Assembly (NCBI GenBank): GCA_013350335.1
Contig: CM023539.1
Coordinates: forward strand, 38,426,631 to 38,490,630
Reading direction: 5' to 3'
DNA: 64,000 nucleotides
From: Chimonanthus salicifolius
Lineage: Eukaryota; Streptophyta; Magnoliopsida; Laurales; Calycanthaceae
Part shown: positions 36,401-46,102 of the stretch, piece after piece
Numbering within the stretch: the stretch's first letter is position 1
How the letters are laid out: each line of letters begins with the position of its first letter
The notes under the pieces: generated by a model
What the model saw: only the letters and a program-made list of their open reading frames with translations
What the model was told of the DNA's origin: nothing
Databases searched by the model: none
Translations under genes and position numbers: made by a program

Positions 36401-39400
36401 AAAAAGAGGAAGTTCGGTTGCAGATCTAATTGCTAATTTTGCCGGCGTTTTCTGCCCTCTCTTTGAACAGTTTTGGGTTGTCGTCCCCTCTGTGATCTGA
36501 AACAGATCTAGTTGTGCATCTCGTTCTCTTCTCTGCTCTCAGGCGGAGACCTACAGACCCATCTTTTGCTCCTTCCAGCCAGTTCCGTTTACACAACTGG
36601 TATTTTGAGGATCCCGGTTTTTTTCTCTCTCAGATCAGATCTGAGATTCGCCGAGACGCACACTGCTCCAGTTCTTTTGTTGCACCTAATCTAATTCTGC
36701 TTGTTCTTTAGTTTCAGTTTGGATTCGATTGACCCAGTTGTCTTGTGCAACCAGATCTCTGAAGAGGAGATGATATGTTCTCAGTAGGCCATTTTTCCAT
36801 ATCTAAGAAGGGGGGGCGTGCTGGTTTGGATTTCGTTTTGGGCCTGCTGTTCTCTATTGTTTTCGTCACAACAGTCCTCTGTGCTGCTTGCTTCGTTTCC
36901 AAATCTGCTCCAGATCCCCATTGTTTATGTTGTGCGCATGTTTCTTAAGAAACTACTTTGTTTTTCTCAGCTTTTTTGCTGCCTCAGCAATCCTGCCGAT
37001 CAGATCTGGATCTGATCTGGGTGCCAGATTTAGATTTTTTTTCTCCTTGATCCTTGCATGAATAAATAAAATCTTCACTCCCTTCATTTTGTCGAACGAT
37101 CCACCATTTGCCTCCCAGATCTGATTCTCTAGCCCTTAGACCTCTCCTTTCAGAGACTTTTTTCCCTTGGATTTTGTGGGTGGTTCATAGGGACATCTTT
37201 GTTTGATCCCTTAGATCTATAGTATTTCTTTAGATTTGAACCTATAATCCCACAACTCTACCATCTTTTTGGTCCTACATCACATCTGTATGATGCAATT
37301 TTGAGTTTGAATGCAAGTGTTTAAATGCAAGTGGAACCCTCTGAGACCTATTCTATGATCTTGTTGAATGGAGATTTACGTTTTTCTCCATTTTACTGTT
37401 ATGCCCATGTTATTGTTCCTCACCGGACTTCGGCTTCTTCTTCGGATTAGTTTCTCTAAGCAGGTGGACTTCTGTAGCGGATTTTTATGCCTTTTATGCC
37501 TACCAGCAGTTCTTCCCTTTGCAACTAGCACTTTCCAGCATCAAATCTGGCCACCGGAACATTTTCAGTCTACGAGATCTCTCATTTTCCTTGCCGTTCT
37601 TTGGAGACCTATACATCTCTATGGCGGAGTTGCAGTCTTACTGTTTCCAGCACTGAGTTTCCATTGTTTTTTCTCCAGTATTTGTTTTGGTACATGCTAT
37701 TGCAGGACATCTAGCTCCAGACTTCGACCAGGCTCTGTTTTTGGAGATTCTTGTTGATCTGCTTTCGCTCCAATCAGATGGCATCATCATTGGATCGTCA
37801 AGTTGCATATATTCAACCTCAAGTGGGACCCACTTGAGCTTGTGAGGGCGTGTTGAGATATAGTTAGCAGGTTCTTTAATTTATCAATTACTATTATTGT
37901 ATTTTCCAATTTAGTCTTTTCCTTAATTGGTGCTTACCAATATTGTACTTACCAACTTTAGAGTTTTCCTCTTTTAACTTATCTTCCATATTTGTATCCC
38001 TTTTTCTCTATAAATATAAATGATATGGTCTCTCCTTAATTAACGAAGACGCACCATATCTTATTATCAGTATCTTATTCTACACTTTTTCCTATTTTGG
38101 AATGCATTTTCTAGCACTCCTAGACGTGCATCAATAATTTTTTAAAACCTTTGAAAAATAGTTCCTAGGGTATCTAAGTAGGCTTTTAGTCCCTTTAGAA
38201 TTCATCCAATGAGTCTAGACTCATGGTAGAGGTATGGTTTTTACGTGGTATTTGACACCGCTACATGTAGGCCTAAGATGACTGATAAGACCAACTTGGG
38301 TAACTACAACTTAACACAACCTATTGGTTTGATCATTTCGGCTCTAATACTAAATCTGATGCAAGACAATCTTTGATACCAAATCAAATGCAAGACAAGC
38401 TCTGATCGCAAATTTGGCGTAGGACAAATCAAAATATTGAAAACCCTGGATCTAAATGATAGATGGATGTCCATATGAGAATACAAAATGTGTATAATGA
38501 ATCCTAAATGACATGTAACCTATATCCATGATTCACACAATTAATTAAAGAGATACTTTTCCAAAAAAAAAAAAATTCAAAGAGATTCAAAAGTAAGAAT
38601 GACACCTACACATAAAGCTCTTAGGTTGTATTCTTGGTTGTCGCAGCAGGTAGGATCGGATTTGGTTTGGATGGGTAACTCGGGTGATTGGAAAAAATAA
38701 ATGGGATAAGAAAAAGGATTAGATAGGATCTAATGAAATTAATTTAAAGGAATTTAAATGGGTTAAACGGGGATTCAAGGGATAATTTAAAAGAATTGGA
38801 AAATAAGGACTTAGGTTGTTGCATCAAAGGAAGAAGTTTGGGTTGTTGATGGTAGGTTGGTGGGGGTAATGGTCAAAGTTGGTCAAACATTCAATTGGAG
38901 GGACAGTCGAAGGGTGTGGTAATGGGATTAAAGGAGTAAAGGAATAATAGATGTGGGAACCGGGAGGTTTGGGCATTAACTAATGGGATTTAGGGGTTAA
39001 ATAAAAGAAAATGGGATGAACTGTGGGTAAGGTGAGGCTGTAATAATAAATGAAGAAAAGGCGATTGGAAAAGGGAAGATGGATTGGGTGGTGGTTGTTA
39101 GGAATGGTTGCACAGGCCAGGAAGGGTTGGGCGAATGGTGGAGGATCTGTGATGGACGTGGGCGAGCGAAGGCGGCAGGCGGACGGTGTGGACGTCGTTG
39201 GGGTATGCCTAGGCATGCGATAGAGAAAGGAGGAACGGCAGGCTGCAGCTGGGTAGTGAGGCAGCAACAGGAAAGCCGTCACCGTGTGACTCTGCAACAG
39301 GTAGCAGAGAGGTAGAAACTCTGAGGATGTTGTCGAACTCCAGTGGCAGCATAGAACCCACAGAGGTAAAGAAAACCAGTCGATCTTCGTCGACAGGTGG

Positions 39401-41755
39401 TTTTCTCGAGTCCATGTGAAGAAGAAAAGGAGAAGGGAAGAAGAAGATAGAAACGGGAAAAATCCCTAAACAAATTAATTCATCGTTCAAATATCGGTGT
39501 GTTCTTACAATCGACCACTAGGATTATACAAAAAATCAATTAACGGAAATAGAAATAAATAAAAAGGAAACAAGGAATTCAATTCTTGCATATAAGTAAA
39601 TAAAAAGAAGAAGCAACAAAAAGGGAAACACTGGAAATGGAAATGAAATCAGTGGCATCGGTGTCACTGGCATTAACGTTGTCACGCATATTGCATCTGT
39701 TTCTCTCGACTTGGTTTTGGAAACCCACACTCGTGCTACATCACTAGACTTCAATGCAAAATCCCTCAAAAGACTAATTAAATCGTACAAACTATGTCCT
39801 AGATCTTCTAGATTGAAAAATCAGTCACCCAATGAATGAAATAGGGCTATGGGCCACCTAAACCAAAGGGATTAGGGTTTGTTAATTTTTTTATTCTTGG
39901 GCAAAACTAGGTCTCAAATAGGGTGAAACCATAAGTTAGGGTTAGATCTACAAGTCTATAGAGATAAAGAGGTAGGGGTACAAAATAGAGCAAAATGGGC
40001 TTGTTCGAACGGTCATATGGACATGTACAAGCACATGTGCGCCGTACGGGCTGGTGGGCCCCAACAGGGTTTTGGTGGACGATGGTAGGGTTGAGTCCTG
40101 GTTTGATTATGGTTAGGGTTTGGATAAAAGGGGACAAAAATAAGGTGTAGAAAGAGGGGGAAGGAGAGAAAAAGAGAGGAGAAAATGAAAGGAAGGAAAA
40201 ATAGATAGAGAAGAAGAAAAAGAATAATAAGAAGAAGAAGCATTTATATATGAGTCAGACAAAGTTCCTTGATCTCACACCAAGGAGGCAGAAGGAGTCA
40301 CACTAGATATGTAGATGGAGAAACTTGAATTTTTTTCTTTTATTCATTCTCAAAAGTATCTCTTACAACTATTTACTAAAAAAAAAAGGAGACTCCCCTA
40401 AAACCCTAGATACATGTGAATTAAGACACACATGTGGAAAATCCAAAACCATAAAAACAAATACTTGTTTAGAACAATCTTGAAAAAAATATGAACTAAA
40501 ACAATATGACACTAACAAAAGATAATGAAAACAAATGTCTGGATGGTATTGGATCAATGGTCAGATCAGTCCAATCCATAAATGAATGACATCAATGATG
40601 TAGATGGATGGATGGATCGAGCTAAATCTTCAAATCCACTGCTTGATCAATATATAATCTGGATGGTGCCAAAAATTATCACCCAACTATGTTGAGGTAA
40701 AATCTAACTTATGATGCATCATTCTTTGTTGGCATCCCATGTTGTCCTCATCAATAAAATTCATCTTGAAAAAAAAAAAAAATACGATAGAATTACCTCT
40801 AGAAAGAAAAAGGATAGAATTGGGATTTAGCATGTAAAAGGTAATGTGAAAACGGCTCCAATAGGAGAGAATAAGTAACTCAACCTGAGATGGTTGGGCA
40901 TGTGCATAAAAGACTAGAGGTAGCCCTTATTATATGAACAGAAGGCTATTGGTTCAAGGCACTGGGAGAAGGGAAATTTCAATTAGGATGTGGCAAGTAA
41001 TTAAGATAAATGTTACGCTGCCAAGTAATGGAACATTTAGCCCTAAAGAGCATCAAGCGGAGAAGTGGACCCCACAAAGCGACCATAGAAAGAAAAAACA
41101 AGGCTTTTGTGACAAATACAGTGATGATAATGGTGGTGACTCAAAATAGTGCTTACATTTGATCTATGATGTCATATAGCTTCTTAAGAAGCAAGGATTG
41201 TTTGGTTAATCCTAGGGAACTCTTTCTTTTGTTCTTCCTTTAAAAGTTTATTTATTTCCTCCTAACAATAATGAAGCTCCCCTCAAGAAGGGAGGTCTTG
41301 GGTTCAATTCATGCTTAACCTCTCGGGCCACTCTCCATGGGATTAGTCTCCATTGAAGAACCCAATGTGTGTGTGCAAAGAGGCATGCACATGCCCTGAA
41401 GGATTAGTCGGGTGAGACACATGGACACCTTTGACCATAAAAAAAAACAATAAATGAGAAATCATTTCAAAAGAAAAGGTATTAAAAAAAATCTATATTT
41501 ATCATGTCAGCATAAACATGGTTATGTGCTCAAACCTATTTAGATGCATCAACAAATCCCTGATGATTTGCCAGCTCCCTGAAAAAAGCAATATTTACCC
41601 ATCTCCACAAGAGTTTAAAACAGCTTGACACTGTACTTAAAATCATCCTCACCCCAATTTGATTTTTAAATCATTTCATACCCAATCCAAAACAATCTGT
41701 CATGCATTTGAGTGAAACAGTAACCACTGAAGATACTCAACATCATCTTCGCCTT

Positions 41756-41794
<39 letters not shown>

Positions 41795-42559
41795 ATTCAG
41801 CAACATCAAAAGGACATTACGTTATTGTAAGTTCTTGTTACCATCTAACTCAATCACAACGCCCCTCAAAATCTTTCTGAAAGAATTCAATTAGAATCTT
41901 ACATAATTGTGAGAACCGAGAAAAGTAAAAGGAACAATTAAGAGTAAGCACGTATGAACATTTGCAACAAGTAACCCAAAATTCTTTACAATTGCCCAAC
42001 ACAAGCATCTAATGAAGAAAGAAAAAAAGTTTAATTAACAAACTATGAACCTCAGATACTACAGCCAATTGGGAATTGTAATAGAGAATAATAATTAATT
42101 ACAACATATACACATTTTCGAACAATACAGACCAAAAATCTCCTACAATTTGCGAAAGCAAACGTCTATATTAAAAGGCACAAAAGGCAAAGATTATTAA
42201 AGGGAAGAAAAAAGCAGGAATCCTACCTCGGGGCTGGACCTCCTAGTCTGCTCTGATAGGTCGAGTTTTTTCTTATCGAGTGTGACGGCTCCAAACGCTC
42301 CATACTGCCCTTTCATGACCGTGGAAAGCACTGCAGAAGGCGGCATGGACGAAGGGGTGCTTGGGGCATAGTCGGGCGTGGTACGAAAGCAGCGTTCTAG
42401 GTGGTCTCTTGGGTCACACTCTACCACATCGGAAGGGCCGGCCACGATCCTAATGAACTGGGTCTTGTGGAACTTTCTAGAAGGTGCCGGAGGATGATTA
42501 GGGGATGAGTTTTGGAAAGAGGAAAAGACAGTAGATTGAAGGATCGTTTGAAGAGACAT
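15214..42559 (-). CDS. RER1: Protein RETICULATA-RELATED 1-like, chloroplastic (DUF3411), 8 coding exons
   Basis: The spliced product is 510 aa. Coding exons: 42559-42227, 30688-30524, 30438-30346, 30267-30152, 18927-18829, 18731-18429, 18310-18146 and 15472-15214. All introns are GT-AG, the phases agree, and the sum is 1533 nt ending in TAA. Residues 1 to about 60 are Ser/Pro/Lys/Arg-rich, as in a plastid transit peptide. Residues 112-160 form a Gly- then Asp-rich linker. The RETICULATA-like domain runs from [15 protein letters not shown] (167) through [54 protein letters not shown] and [18 protein letters not shown] to about 400. Hydrophobic spans at about 276-297, in [16 protein letters not shown] and in [12 protein letters not shown] fit envelope-membrane insertion. 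The tail is basic. Family members are plastid envelope proteins; mutants of the founder RETICULATA have reticulate leaves, and a metabolite role is proposed, not proven. The RER1 assignment within the family is from remembered motifs. Confidence 0.92.
16484..16630 (+). mobile_element. tRNA-derived SINE remnant, family shared with 29865-30035
   Basis: ACAGCATAAAGGTTGTTGG followed by TTCAAGTCTCG is a good B-box. It is followed by TCAGATAGACAATCAGTCCA and then an ATGATGATG tail. The copy near 29865-30035 has the matching order TGTAGCACAG, CATAAAGGCTGTGG, GTCAAATAGGCAGTCAGCCC and a GATGATGAGG end. The ends are not fixed by a target duplication. Confidence 0.45.
16631..17325. repeat. 347-bp near-identical tandem duplication
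   Basis: 16631-16977 is repeated at 16979-17325. By eye the two copies differ only at A16671 versus G17019. Flanking ATGATG triplets may have seeded the duplication. It is intronic and non-coding. Confidence 0.92.
18146..18927 (-). CDS. RER1: RETICULATA-related gene, exons 5-7 (residues 236-424)
   Basis: Exon 5 is 18927-18829, exon 6 is 18731-18429 and exon 7 is 18310-18146; the introns are 97 and 118 bp. All junctions are phase 2 with AG before GT. These exons carry the most conserved part of the domain, including [17 protein letters not shown] and [19 protein letters not shown]. Confidence 0.92.
20297..20488 (-). mobile_element. tRNA-derived SINE with 20-bp target-site duplication
   Basis: The minus-strand head GGTTGGCTTGACGGTTAAGA carries an A-box-like TGGCTTGACGG, and GGTTCGAGTCC is a perfect B-box. 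The tail is an A-run (T-run on the plus strand at 20294-20303). Exact duplications TCACAAGAAATCAAGCAATT lie at 20277-20296 and 20489-20508. Clean ends and promoter boxes make this an unambiguous, fairly young insertion. Confidence 0.9.
20546..21040 (+). repeat. Tandem 270-bp repeats resembling a LINE 3' tail
   Basis: GGATTTTCTTTTTCTATTGC at 20546 recurs at 20816, followed in both by GTACTTTACC, GCACGACTTGTGCC, GCTATTAATGAAGTCACCAT and CTAGAGGAATTACAATTAGG. The text resembles the 3' untranslated tails of plant L1 elements. It lies directly upstream of the LINE body. Confidence 0.75.
21070..24640 (+). mobile_element. L1-type LINE, 5'-truncated and multiply frameshifted
   Basis: In order: the endonuclease C-terminal half (about 21075-21690, with [22 protein letters not shown] and ISDHWPL across frames); the reverse transcriptase (about 22160-22990, with [43 protein letters not shown] and the catalytic-type FMDD box near 22905); connector sequence ([23 protein letters not shown], about 23100-23520); and a zinc-binding RVT-associated region near 23900-24200. 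The 3' tail near 24570-24640 reads TTGTATATGCACTCTGGTGC then AATATAAAATAC. Many frameshifts and stops show it is dead. Confidence 0.88.
26480..27330 (+). mobile_element. Second LINE remnant: zf-RVT and RNase H-like C terminus
   Basis: Across frames one can read [15 protein letters not shown], then [13 protein letters not shown] (the zinc-binding CxxC/HxxxHC-type segment of plant LINE ORF2), then WSQWKE...[14 protein letters not shown], and near 27271 [20 protein letters not shown], matching the start of the RNase H domain that follows RT in some plant L1 clades. The 5' parts are missing and stops are present. Confidence 0.7.
28700..28870 (+). mobile_element. Possible LINE 3' tail
   Basis: TTGTACATGGAGTGCAACC, then CTCTTTCATTAATAAGTTGT and ATTTTACC resemble plant L1 3' ends like that at 24570-24640. 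It may be the tail of the remnant beginning near 26480. Confidence 0.3.
29865..30035 (+). mobile_element. tRNA-derived SINE remnant, partner of 16484-16630
   Basis: GCCTGTAGCACAGTTAATAA is A-box-like, followed by CATAAAGGCTGTGGATTAGA and GTCAAATAGGCAGTCAGCCC. It ends in a GATGATGAGG segment just before exon 4 of the host gene. The B-box is degenerate. Confidence 0.4.
30152..30688 (-). CDS. RER1: RETICULATA-related gene, exons 2-4 (residues 112-235)
   Basis: Exon 2 is 30688-30524 (the GGGGGD and DDDGDDD linker, ending LILQE). Exon 3 is 30438-30346 (LFDRKF to QAYEM). Exon 4 is 30267-30152 ([11 protein letters not shown] to AFNG). The introns between them are only 85 and 78 bp. Exon 4 ends in phase 2, matching the single leading base of exon 5. 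Confidence 0.92.
33247..34443 (-). repeat. Left LTR-like copy of the intronic Ty3-gypsy element
   Basis: Direct repeat of 38416-40753. Both begin near CTCTGAT.CCAAATT, share TCAAAATATTGAA, CTTCAATGCAAAATCCCTCAA, GCAAAACTAGGTCTCAAATA and TTGAGGTAAAATCTAA, and end TCCTCATCA. On the minus strand the ends would be TGATGAGGACA and a worn CA. The copies differ greatly in length because 38638-39748 is present only in the right one. Confidence 0.65.
34444..35641 (-). pseudogene. Ty3-gypsy pol remnant (RT start joined to integrase C-terminus)
   Basis: Read on the minus strand from 35641: a worn pre-RT segment ([20 protein letters not shown] then KSSLPTFH, the usual entry into gypsy RT) is followed almost at once by the end of integrase: [63 protein letters not shown], then [18 protein letters not shown]. 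The bulk of RT, RNase H and the integrase core is missing, so a large internal deletion has occurred. Stops and frameshifts are frequent. It belongs to the element bounded by 33247 and 40753. Confidence 0.75.
35642..35874 (+). repeat. 5' LTR of the copia-type element
   Basis: Starts TG and ends CA. It contains CTCTATAAATATAAATGATA as a TATA region. Confidence 0.9.
37851..38084 (+). repeat. 3' LTR of the copia-type element
   Basis: Partner of 35642-35874. It follows TTGTGAGGGCG and is followed by the CTTTT target duplication. Confidence 0.9.
38416..40753 (-). repeat. Right LTR-like copy of the Ty3-gypsy element, with 1.1 kb extra
   Basis: Partner of 33247-34443. A mutated primer-site-like CTCTGATCGCA (TGGTATCAGAGC on the minus strand in its intact form) lies just inside at about 38400. 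The extra block 38638-39748 has no recognised coding content; it could be an insertion here or a deletion in the left copy. The segment 38085-38415 reads as worn gag on the minus strand ([30 protein letters not shown]). Confidence 0.6.
41255..41455 (+). mobile_element. SINE-like element (probable)
   Basis: GGAGGTCTTGGGTTCAATTC carries a B-box about 20 bases into a hairpin-like head (CTCCCCTCAAGAAGGGAGG). A unique body and an A9 tail at about 41440 follow. Possible imperfect target duplication: AACAATAATGAA before and AACAATAAATGA after. Confidence 0.45.
41769..41800. repeat. (GA)16 microsatellite
   Basis: Uninterrupted GA dinucleotides, read directly from the sequence. Confidence 0.95.
42227..42559 (-). 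CDS. RER1: RETICULATA-related gene, exon 1 (residues 1-111)
   Basis: Starts at the ATG at 42559 ([10 protein letters not shown]) and ends in phase 0 at CCCCGAG before GTAGGATT. It encodes the presumed transit peptide and a poorly conserved linker. A further 340-bp pyrimidine-rich region upstream on this strand is a plausible 5' UTR and promoter. Confidence 0.85.
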
Positions 42560-45500
42560 CTTCTTCTCGCTTGCTTCTGATGTCTTGAGAAGTGGATATC
42601 TGTGTCTTGAATTTGAGATTCTCTTGTTTGTCTACTTCTCTTTTTTTCCACTGTGGGAGACTTTTGGGGGTTTTAAGGGTGAGGACACTTTGATTTAGCA
42701 GAAAAGAAAAAGTAAAATGAAGTAGAAAGGAAAGAGGGAAAATTGGATGGCTTGCAGGCTACCTCTCTTGCGAATTTCACAGAGGAGAGAGGGAGAGAGA
42801 ACCACCTCATCCGAAACGAGGCAATTATTAGGAGCCGGTACTCGTAATTTGCACATTGATTCATTTCAGGCTAATTTGAACAAAGCAGTCTACTATTTCT
42901 TTATTTGCGGATAGGTTCCTAAATTTTGAGTATAGAACGTCTCACAGAATATTTTCTTATCGTTCACACGTCAAGATCATGTACATTTTTCAAATCAAAT
43001 GGAATTAGATCATTTGATCTATCATCGATGTAGAAAAAATAATGCCTCGCACATAGACATTTTGACTAAAAAGGAGATCTAAGCTTTGAATTCTACAATA
43101 ATATGATGCATGTGGCTTATGGAGATTTTGTTGCTTTTCATGTTTTATTTGACGTTGTTATACTGTAAGAGATTGTAGTTTTAGAATTTTATCGTAAAAA
43201 ATAATCATGTTATATGGATAAAATTATTCCTTTTTCAATTGTCGTAACATAGAAATGTTTGAATTTTAAAATAAGATTGAGTTTTTAAATATAAATATAT
43301 TAAAATATTTTCTTTTTATTTAGTTCTAGCATTAGTACTAATATACTGAATATGTCCAATGGTCACATCATAGGTAACTTAAAAACATATTAAATATCTT
43401 AGGTTCTTCAATGAGTCCTTTCTTAATAGATCTTCTCTTTCAGCATACAATAAACTAGTGCAAGCCTGGGTCGAATTTCAACAAATTTGACTCAGAAGCG
43501 TCACAAGAGTTGGACTTAATAACGTTTCCATTAATAGAGCCGCACAACCAATCATATGAAAATGAAAGGAATCATCTAAATCACAAGTTGATGAACAAAT
43601 CTCACAATAAAACAAGCTTCTCGAGAATCCAATTACACTTATATGATATTTATATTAAGGTCTCTTTTAATTAAGTGATTGAAATGCGGAAACAAAATTA
43701 AAATAGATAAATGGAATTGAAATTAAACTCTTAATTTAAAATTCATTAAGACATAATTAAATTGAAATTTACTAGTACTCACTTGGTTTGGACCACAATC
43801 CAACCTTTGCTTGAGAAGCCTTGCAAAACACAAACTCTAAAGAGTTTTTGAAAGAAATCTCCAATATTATTCAAGTGTGTGATTTTCAAAAATTACACGT
43901 CACTAGTTGCTGCCTCTTCTGTGAAATTCGCCCATGTGTAGTTCCCTAATGGTCCGCACGAGCGGAGGGTGCTTGAAAGAAAGGTCGGCCATATAGAGTT
44001 TGCACCAAATAGAGTGCGTACAAAGTCTCACATTGCCTACAATAAGGAGTAGAGAAGAGGATATAAGCTAACACTTTCTTCCCTTCTAGCACAACGCGTT
44101 TTGGGCCTAAAGGTGACACTCGGACCCAACGTAGAGTCATGAGGGTATATGAGTCTTAAAGCATATAATATTATGCTAGTGGGATGAGTCGTTACAAACT
44201 CTATCATTTGCAATCTGCGCCACTATTGCCTGCCACACTAGGATTTGTGCCAACTTGCTCTCTATCTTCTCATGTACCATTCCTCTTTGCATTTTGAATC
44301 GCACATTTGACAGTGTAAGAGAGGGTTTAGAGGTTGCGTCGAATATGGGCTTTATGGAGTGAGTTGGCTTGGGTCTACCTGTGTAGGACTGGATTTGGGC
44401 TTGATAGATTGTATTGTGTCACTCTGGGCTTGTTGGGTTACTAGACTCTGACTAATGAAATTGACTGATTTATTAGACAAAGTCCAATGGTTGTCACCCA
44501 ATTGAAGTGGTCCATGAAAGCCAAAGCAATCTCCTTCACACGATCCTGGTCCACAAAAAAATCCACTTAGTGTAAGTCATTGGGCACAATGCCCTCATCA
44601 TAAACATAGGTTGTTCAATCAACACAAATAACAAGAGTCCAATTCTACTCGTCAACAACCTTATTAAAAGCCCCTCGGCTATGCATCAACCTTGATTGTC
44701 TTGTAGGGACTTAGTAATAGATATTACTGTTTGAACATTAGAGGAGATTGAAAAGGCCAATAATCCTCACACGGACATTTTGTGTTTAGCGACACGAGTT
44801 TTAGTGTACTCTCAATTTTACCGTTCGTATGAACAGTAAATTTTCGACAGGCTGATTTTTACTCTTTATGTGAATTTCGGCAAACCAATTTGCAGTGTTC
44901 ATGAATTTTGGTAAGCTGATTTGTACAATTTTGACGAGCCGATTAGTACTGTTTATGAATTTCTAGCATTATTTTTTCATCGATACGGCAGGTGGAGGGC
45001 AAATTGGATATCACGGTAAAACCCATGTTTGTATACACAAAATGCCCATATGAGGATCGTTGACCTATTGAAAAACCTCACTACCATCTTATTAATATTT
45101 TGAATGTAATCTAATTGTTAGTCCTGAAAAGACTCATATGTCATTGATTTTCTATATGATATTTTTTTCTATCAAAACTTTATTTTCCAAAGTTTATGAT
45201 ATTAATTTCTAACTTATAGAGATCGACACCCCATAGGACACGTGTAATATGAACTGCGTAGCATAAAACACAAACAATAGTCAAGTGATGGTATATGAAT
45301 TAAAATTTGTATAGCGTCTTCTAAAGAAATTTAGACTTGTATTTCACCTAATGATGTAAATGATGAACACAGACCAGACTCACTAGAGGAACCCATCACA
45401 AGAGATGGAATCAATGGATTAAAAATGAATTGAGTGCTGGTCCCAATTTCCATATATAGAATGAAACATGAGACAATGCTTAAGTCATAGGTCGCACTTT

Positions 45501-45656
45501 CGATTGCTCCAAAGCTATTATTAATTGGTGCATGCAACATGTTTACAATTATCCTGCTTTTAATATTCTTCAAGCCTAAATTAAATTTTTATCCTACATG
45601 GCTATTTACAACACCACAATATAGTGTCAAATGCCTCAAAAATAAATACAAAAAAC
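42560..45656. other. Upstream flank of the RETICULATA-related gene, no other gene seen
   Basis: On the minus strand 42570-42860 is pyrimidine-rich (repeated CTCTCT and CCTCTG) and is the likely 5' UTR and core promoter of the gene. 43960-44150 has text such as AACGCGTTTTGGGCC and GGATATAAGCTAACAC, reminiscent of worn LTRs, without a partner copy. The rest is AT-rich with no credible frame. Confidence 0.45.
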
Positions 45657-45986
45657 TGTAACGACCCGACCCATATACAGGGCCTAGGGCTCAAACTCAA
45701 CAAGAAATTGTTCGCTCTGGGCCTCGCACACAGCGAGCCCGCACGATTTTACATTTGGGCCCGGGCCCACCTGGCCCGGCCCAAAACGCATCTCTTTGGT
45801 AACAACGTCACACAGACAAGAATTTGTCCTCTCTGAGGGCCACCCTCAAGGTTTTGTCTCGGGGCACACAGCACACCCGAACGCGTCTCGCTAGTTAATG
45901 GGCTTGGCCCCCTTATAAATTATCCTCTCTCTCCCTTCCTAACCGATGTGGGACTCTTCCCACATCAGTTAGGCAGGGGTTCCACA
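45657..45986 (-). repeat. TRIM LTR, 3' copy (left)
   Basis: Contains CTTATAAATTATCC as a TATA-like segment and the short inverted pair GATGTGGGA / TCCCACATC near its end. Confidence 0.92.
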
Positions 45987-46102
45987 CTCACCCCCACTAA
46001 GCCTCGAGCCGCCCCCGGCTCGACCCGGCTTATCTCAACAACACCAGGGAAGGAGGAAAGGCCCACACAGTCCTAGAGTTGACTTAAGGCTCTGATACCA
46101 TT

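Larger units (their letters stand above)
35642..38084 (+). mobile_element. Non-autonomous Ty1-copia-type LTR element lacking gag-pol
   Basis: 5' LTR 35642-35874 and 3' LTR 37851-38084, both TGTTGAGATATA...TTATTCTACA, with roughly fifteen differences by eye. The primer site TGGTATCAGCCATGA follows directly at 35875. The polypurine-type end CTTGAGCTTGTGAGGGCG precedes the 3' LTR. The 5-bp target duplication CTTTT is at 35637-35641 and 38085-38089. The 1.98-kb interior is a CT-rich leader-like sequence with no gag, protease, integrase or RT. Near 37778 ATGGCATCATCATTGG resembles a gag start that runs straight into the 3' end, as if gag-pol had been deleted. It is inserted into the Ty3 pol remnant. 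Confidence 0.92.
30689..42226 (-). other. RETICULATA-related intron 1 (11.5 kb), nested retrotransposons
   Basis: From the GTAGGATT donor at 42226 to the ACCACAG-type acceptor at 30689. It contains a degraded Ty3-gypsy element with LTR-like repeats (33247-34443 and 38416-40753) and, nested inside that, a copia-type non-autonomous element (35642-38084). 30830-33220 has no recognisable gene apart from a G-run near 32125-32138. 40760-42220 holds a SINE-like unit and a (GA)n microsatellite. Confidence 0.85.

Noticed and set aside
35913..37757. Several 60-130-codon frames inside the copia-type element
   Set aside because: They overlap on both strands in a CT-rich leader and show no conserved domain.
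38980..39490. 105- and 93-codon minus frames and a 78-codon plus frame
   Set aside because: Compositional frames within the block unique to one Ty3 LTR-like copy; no recognisable family.
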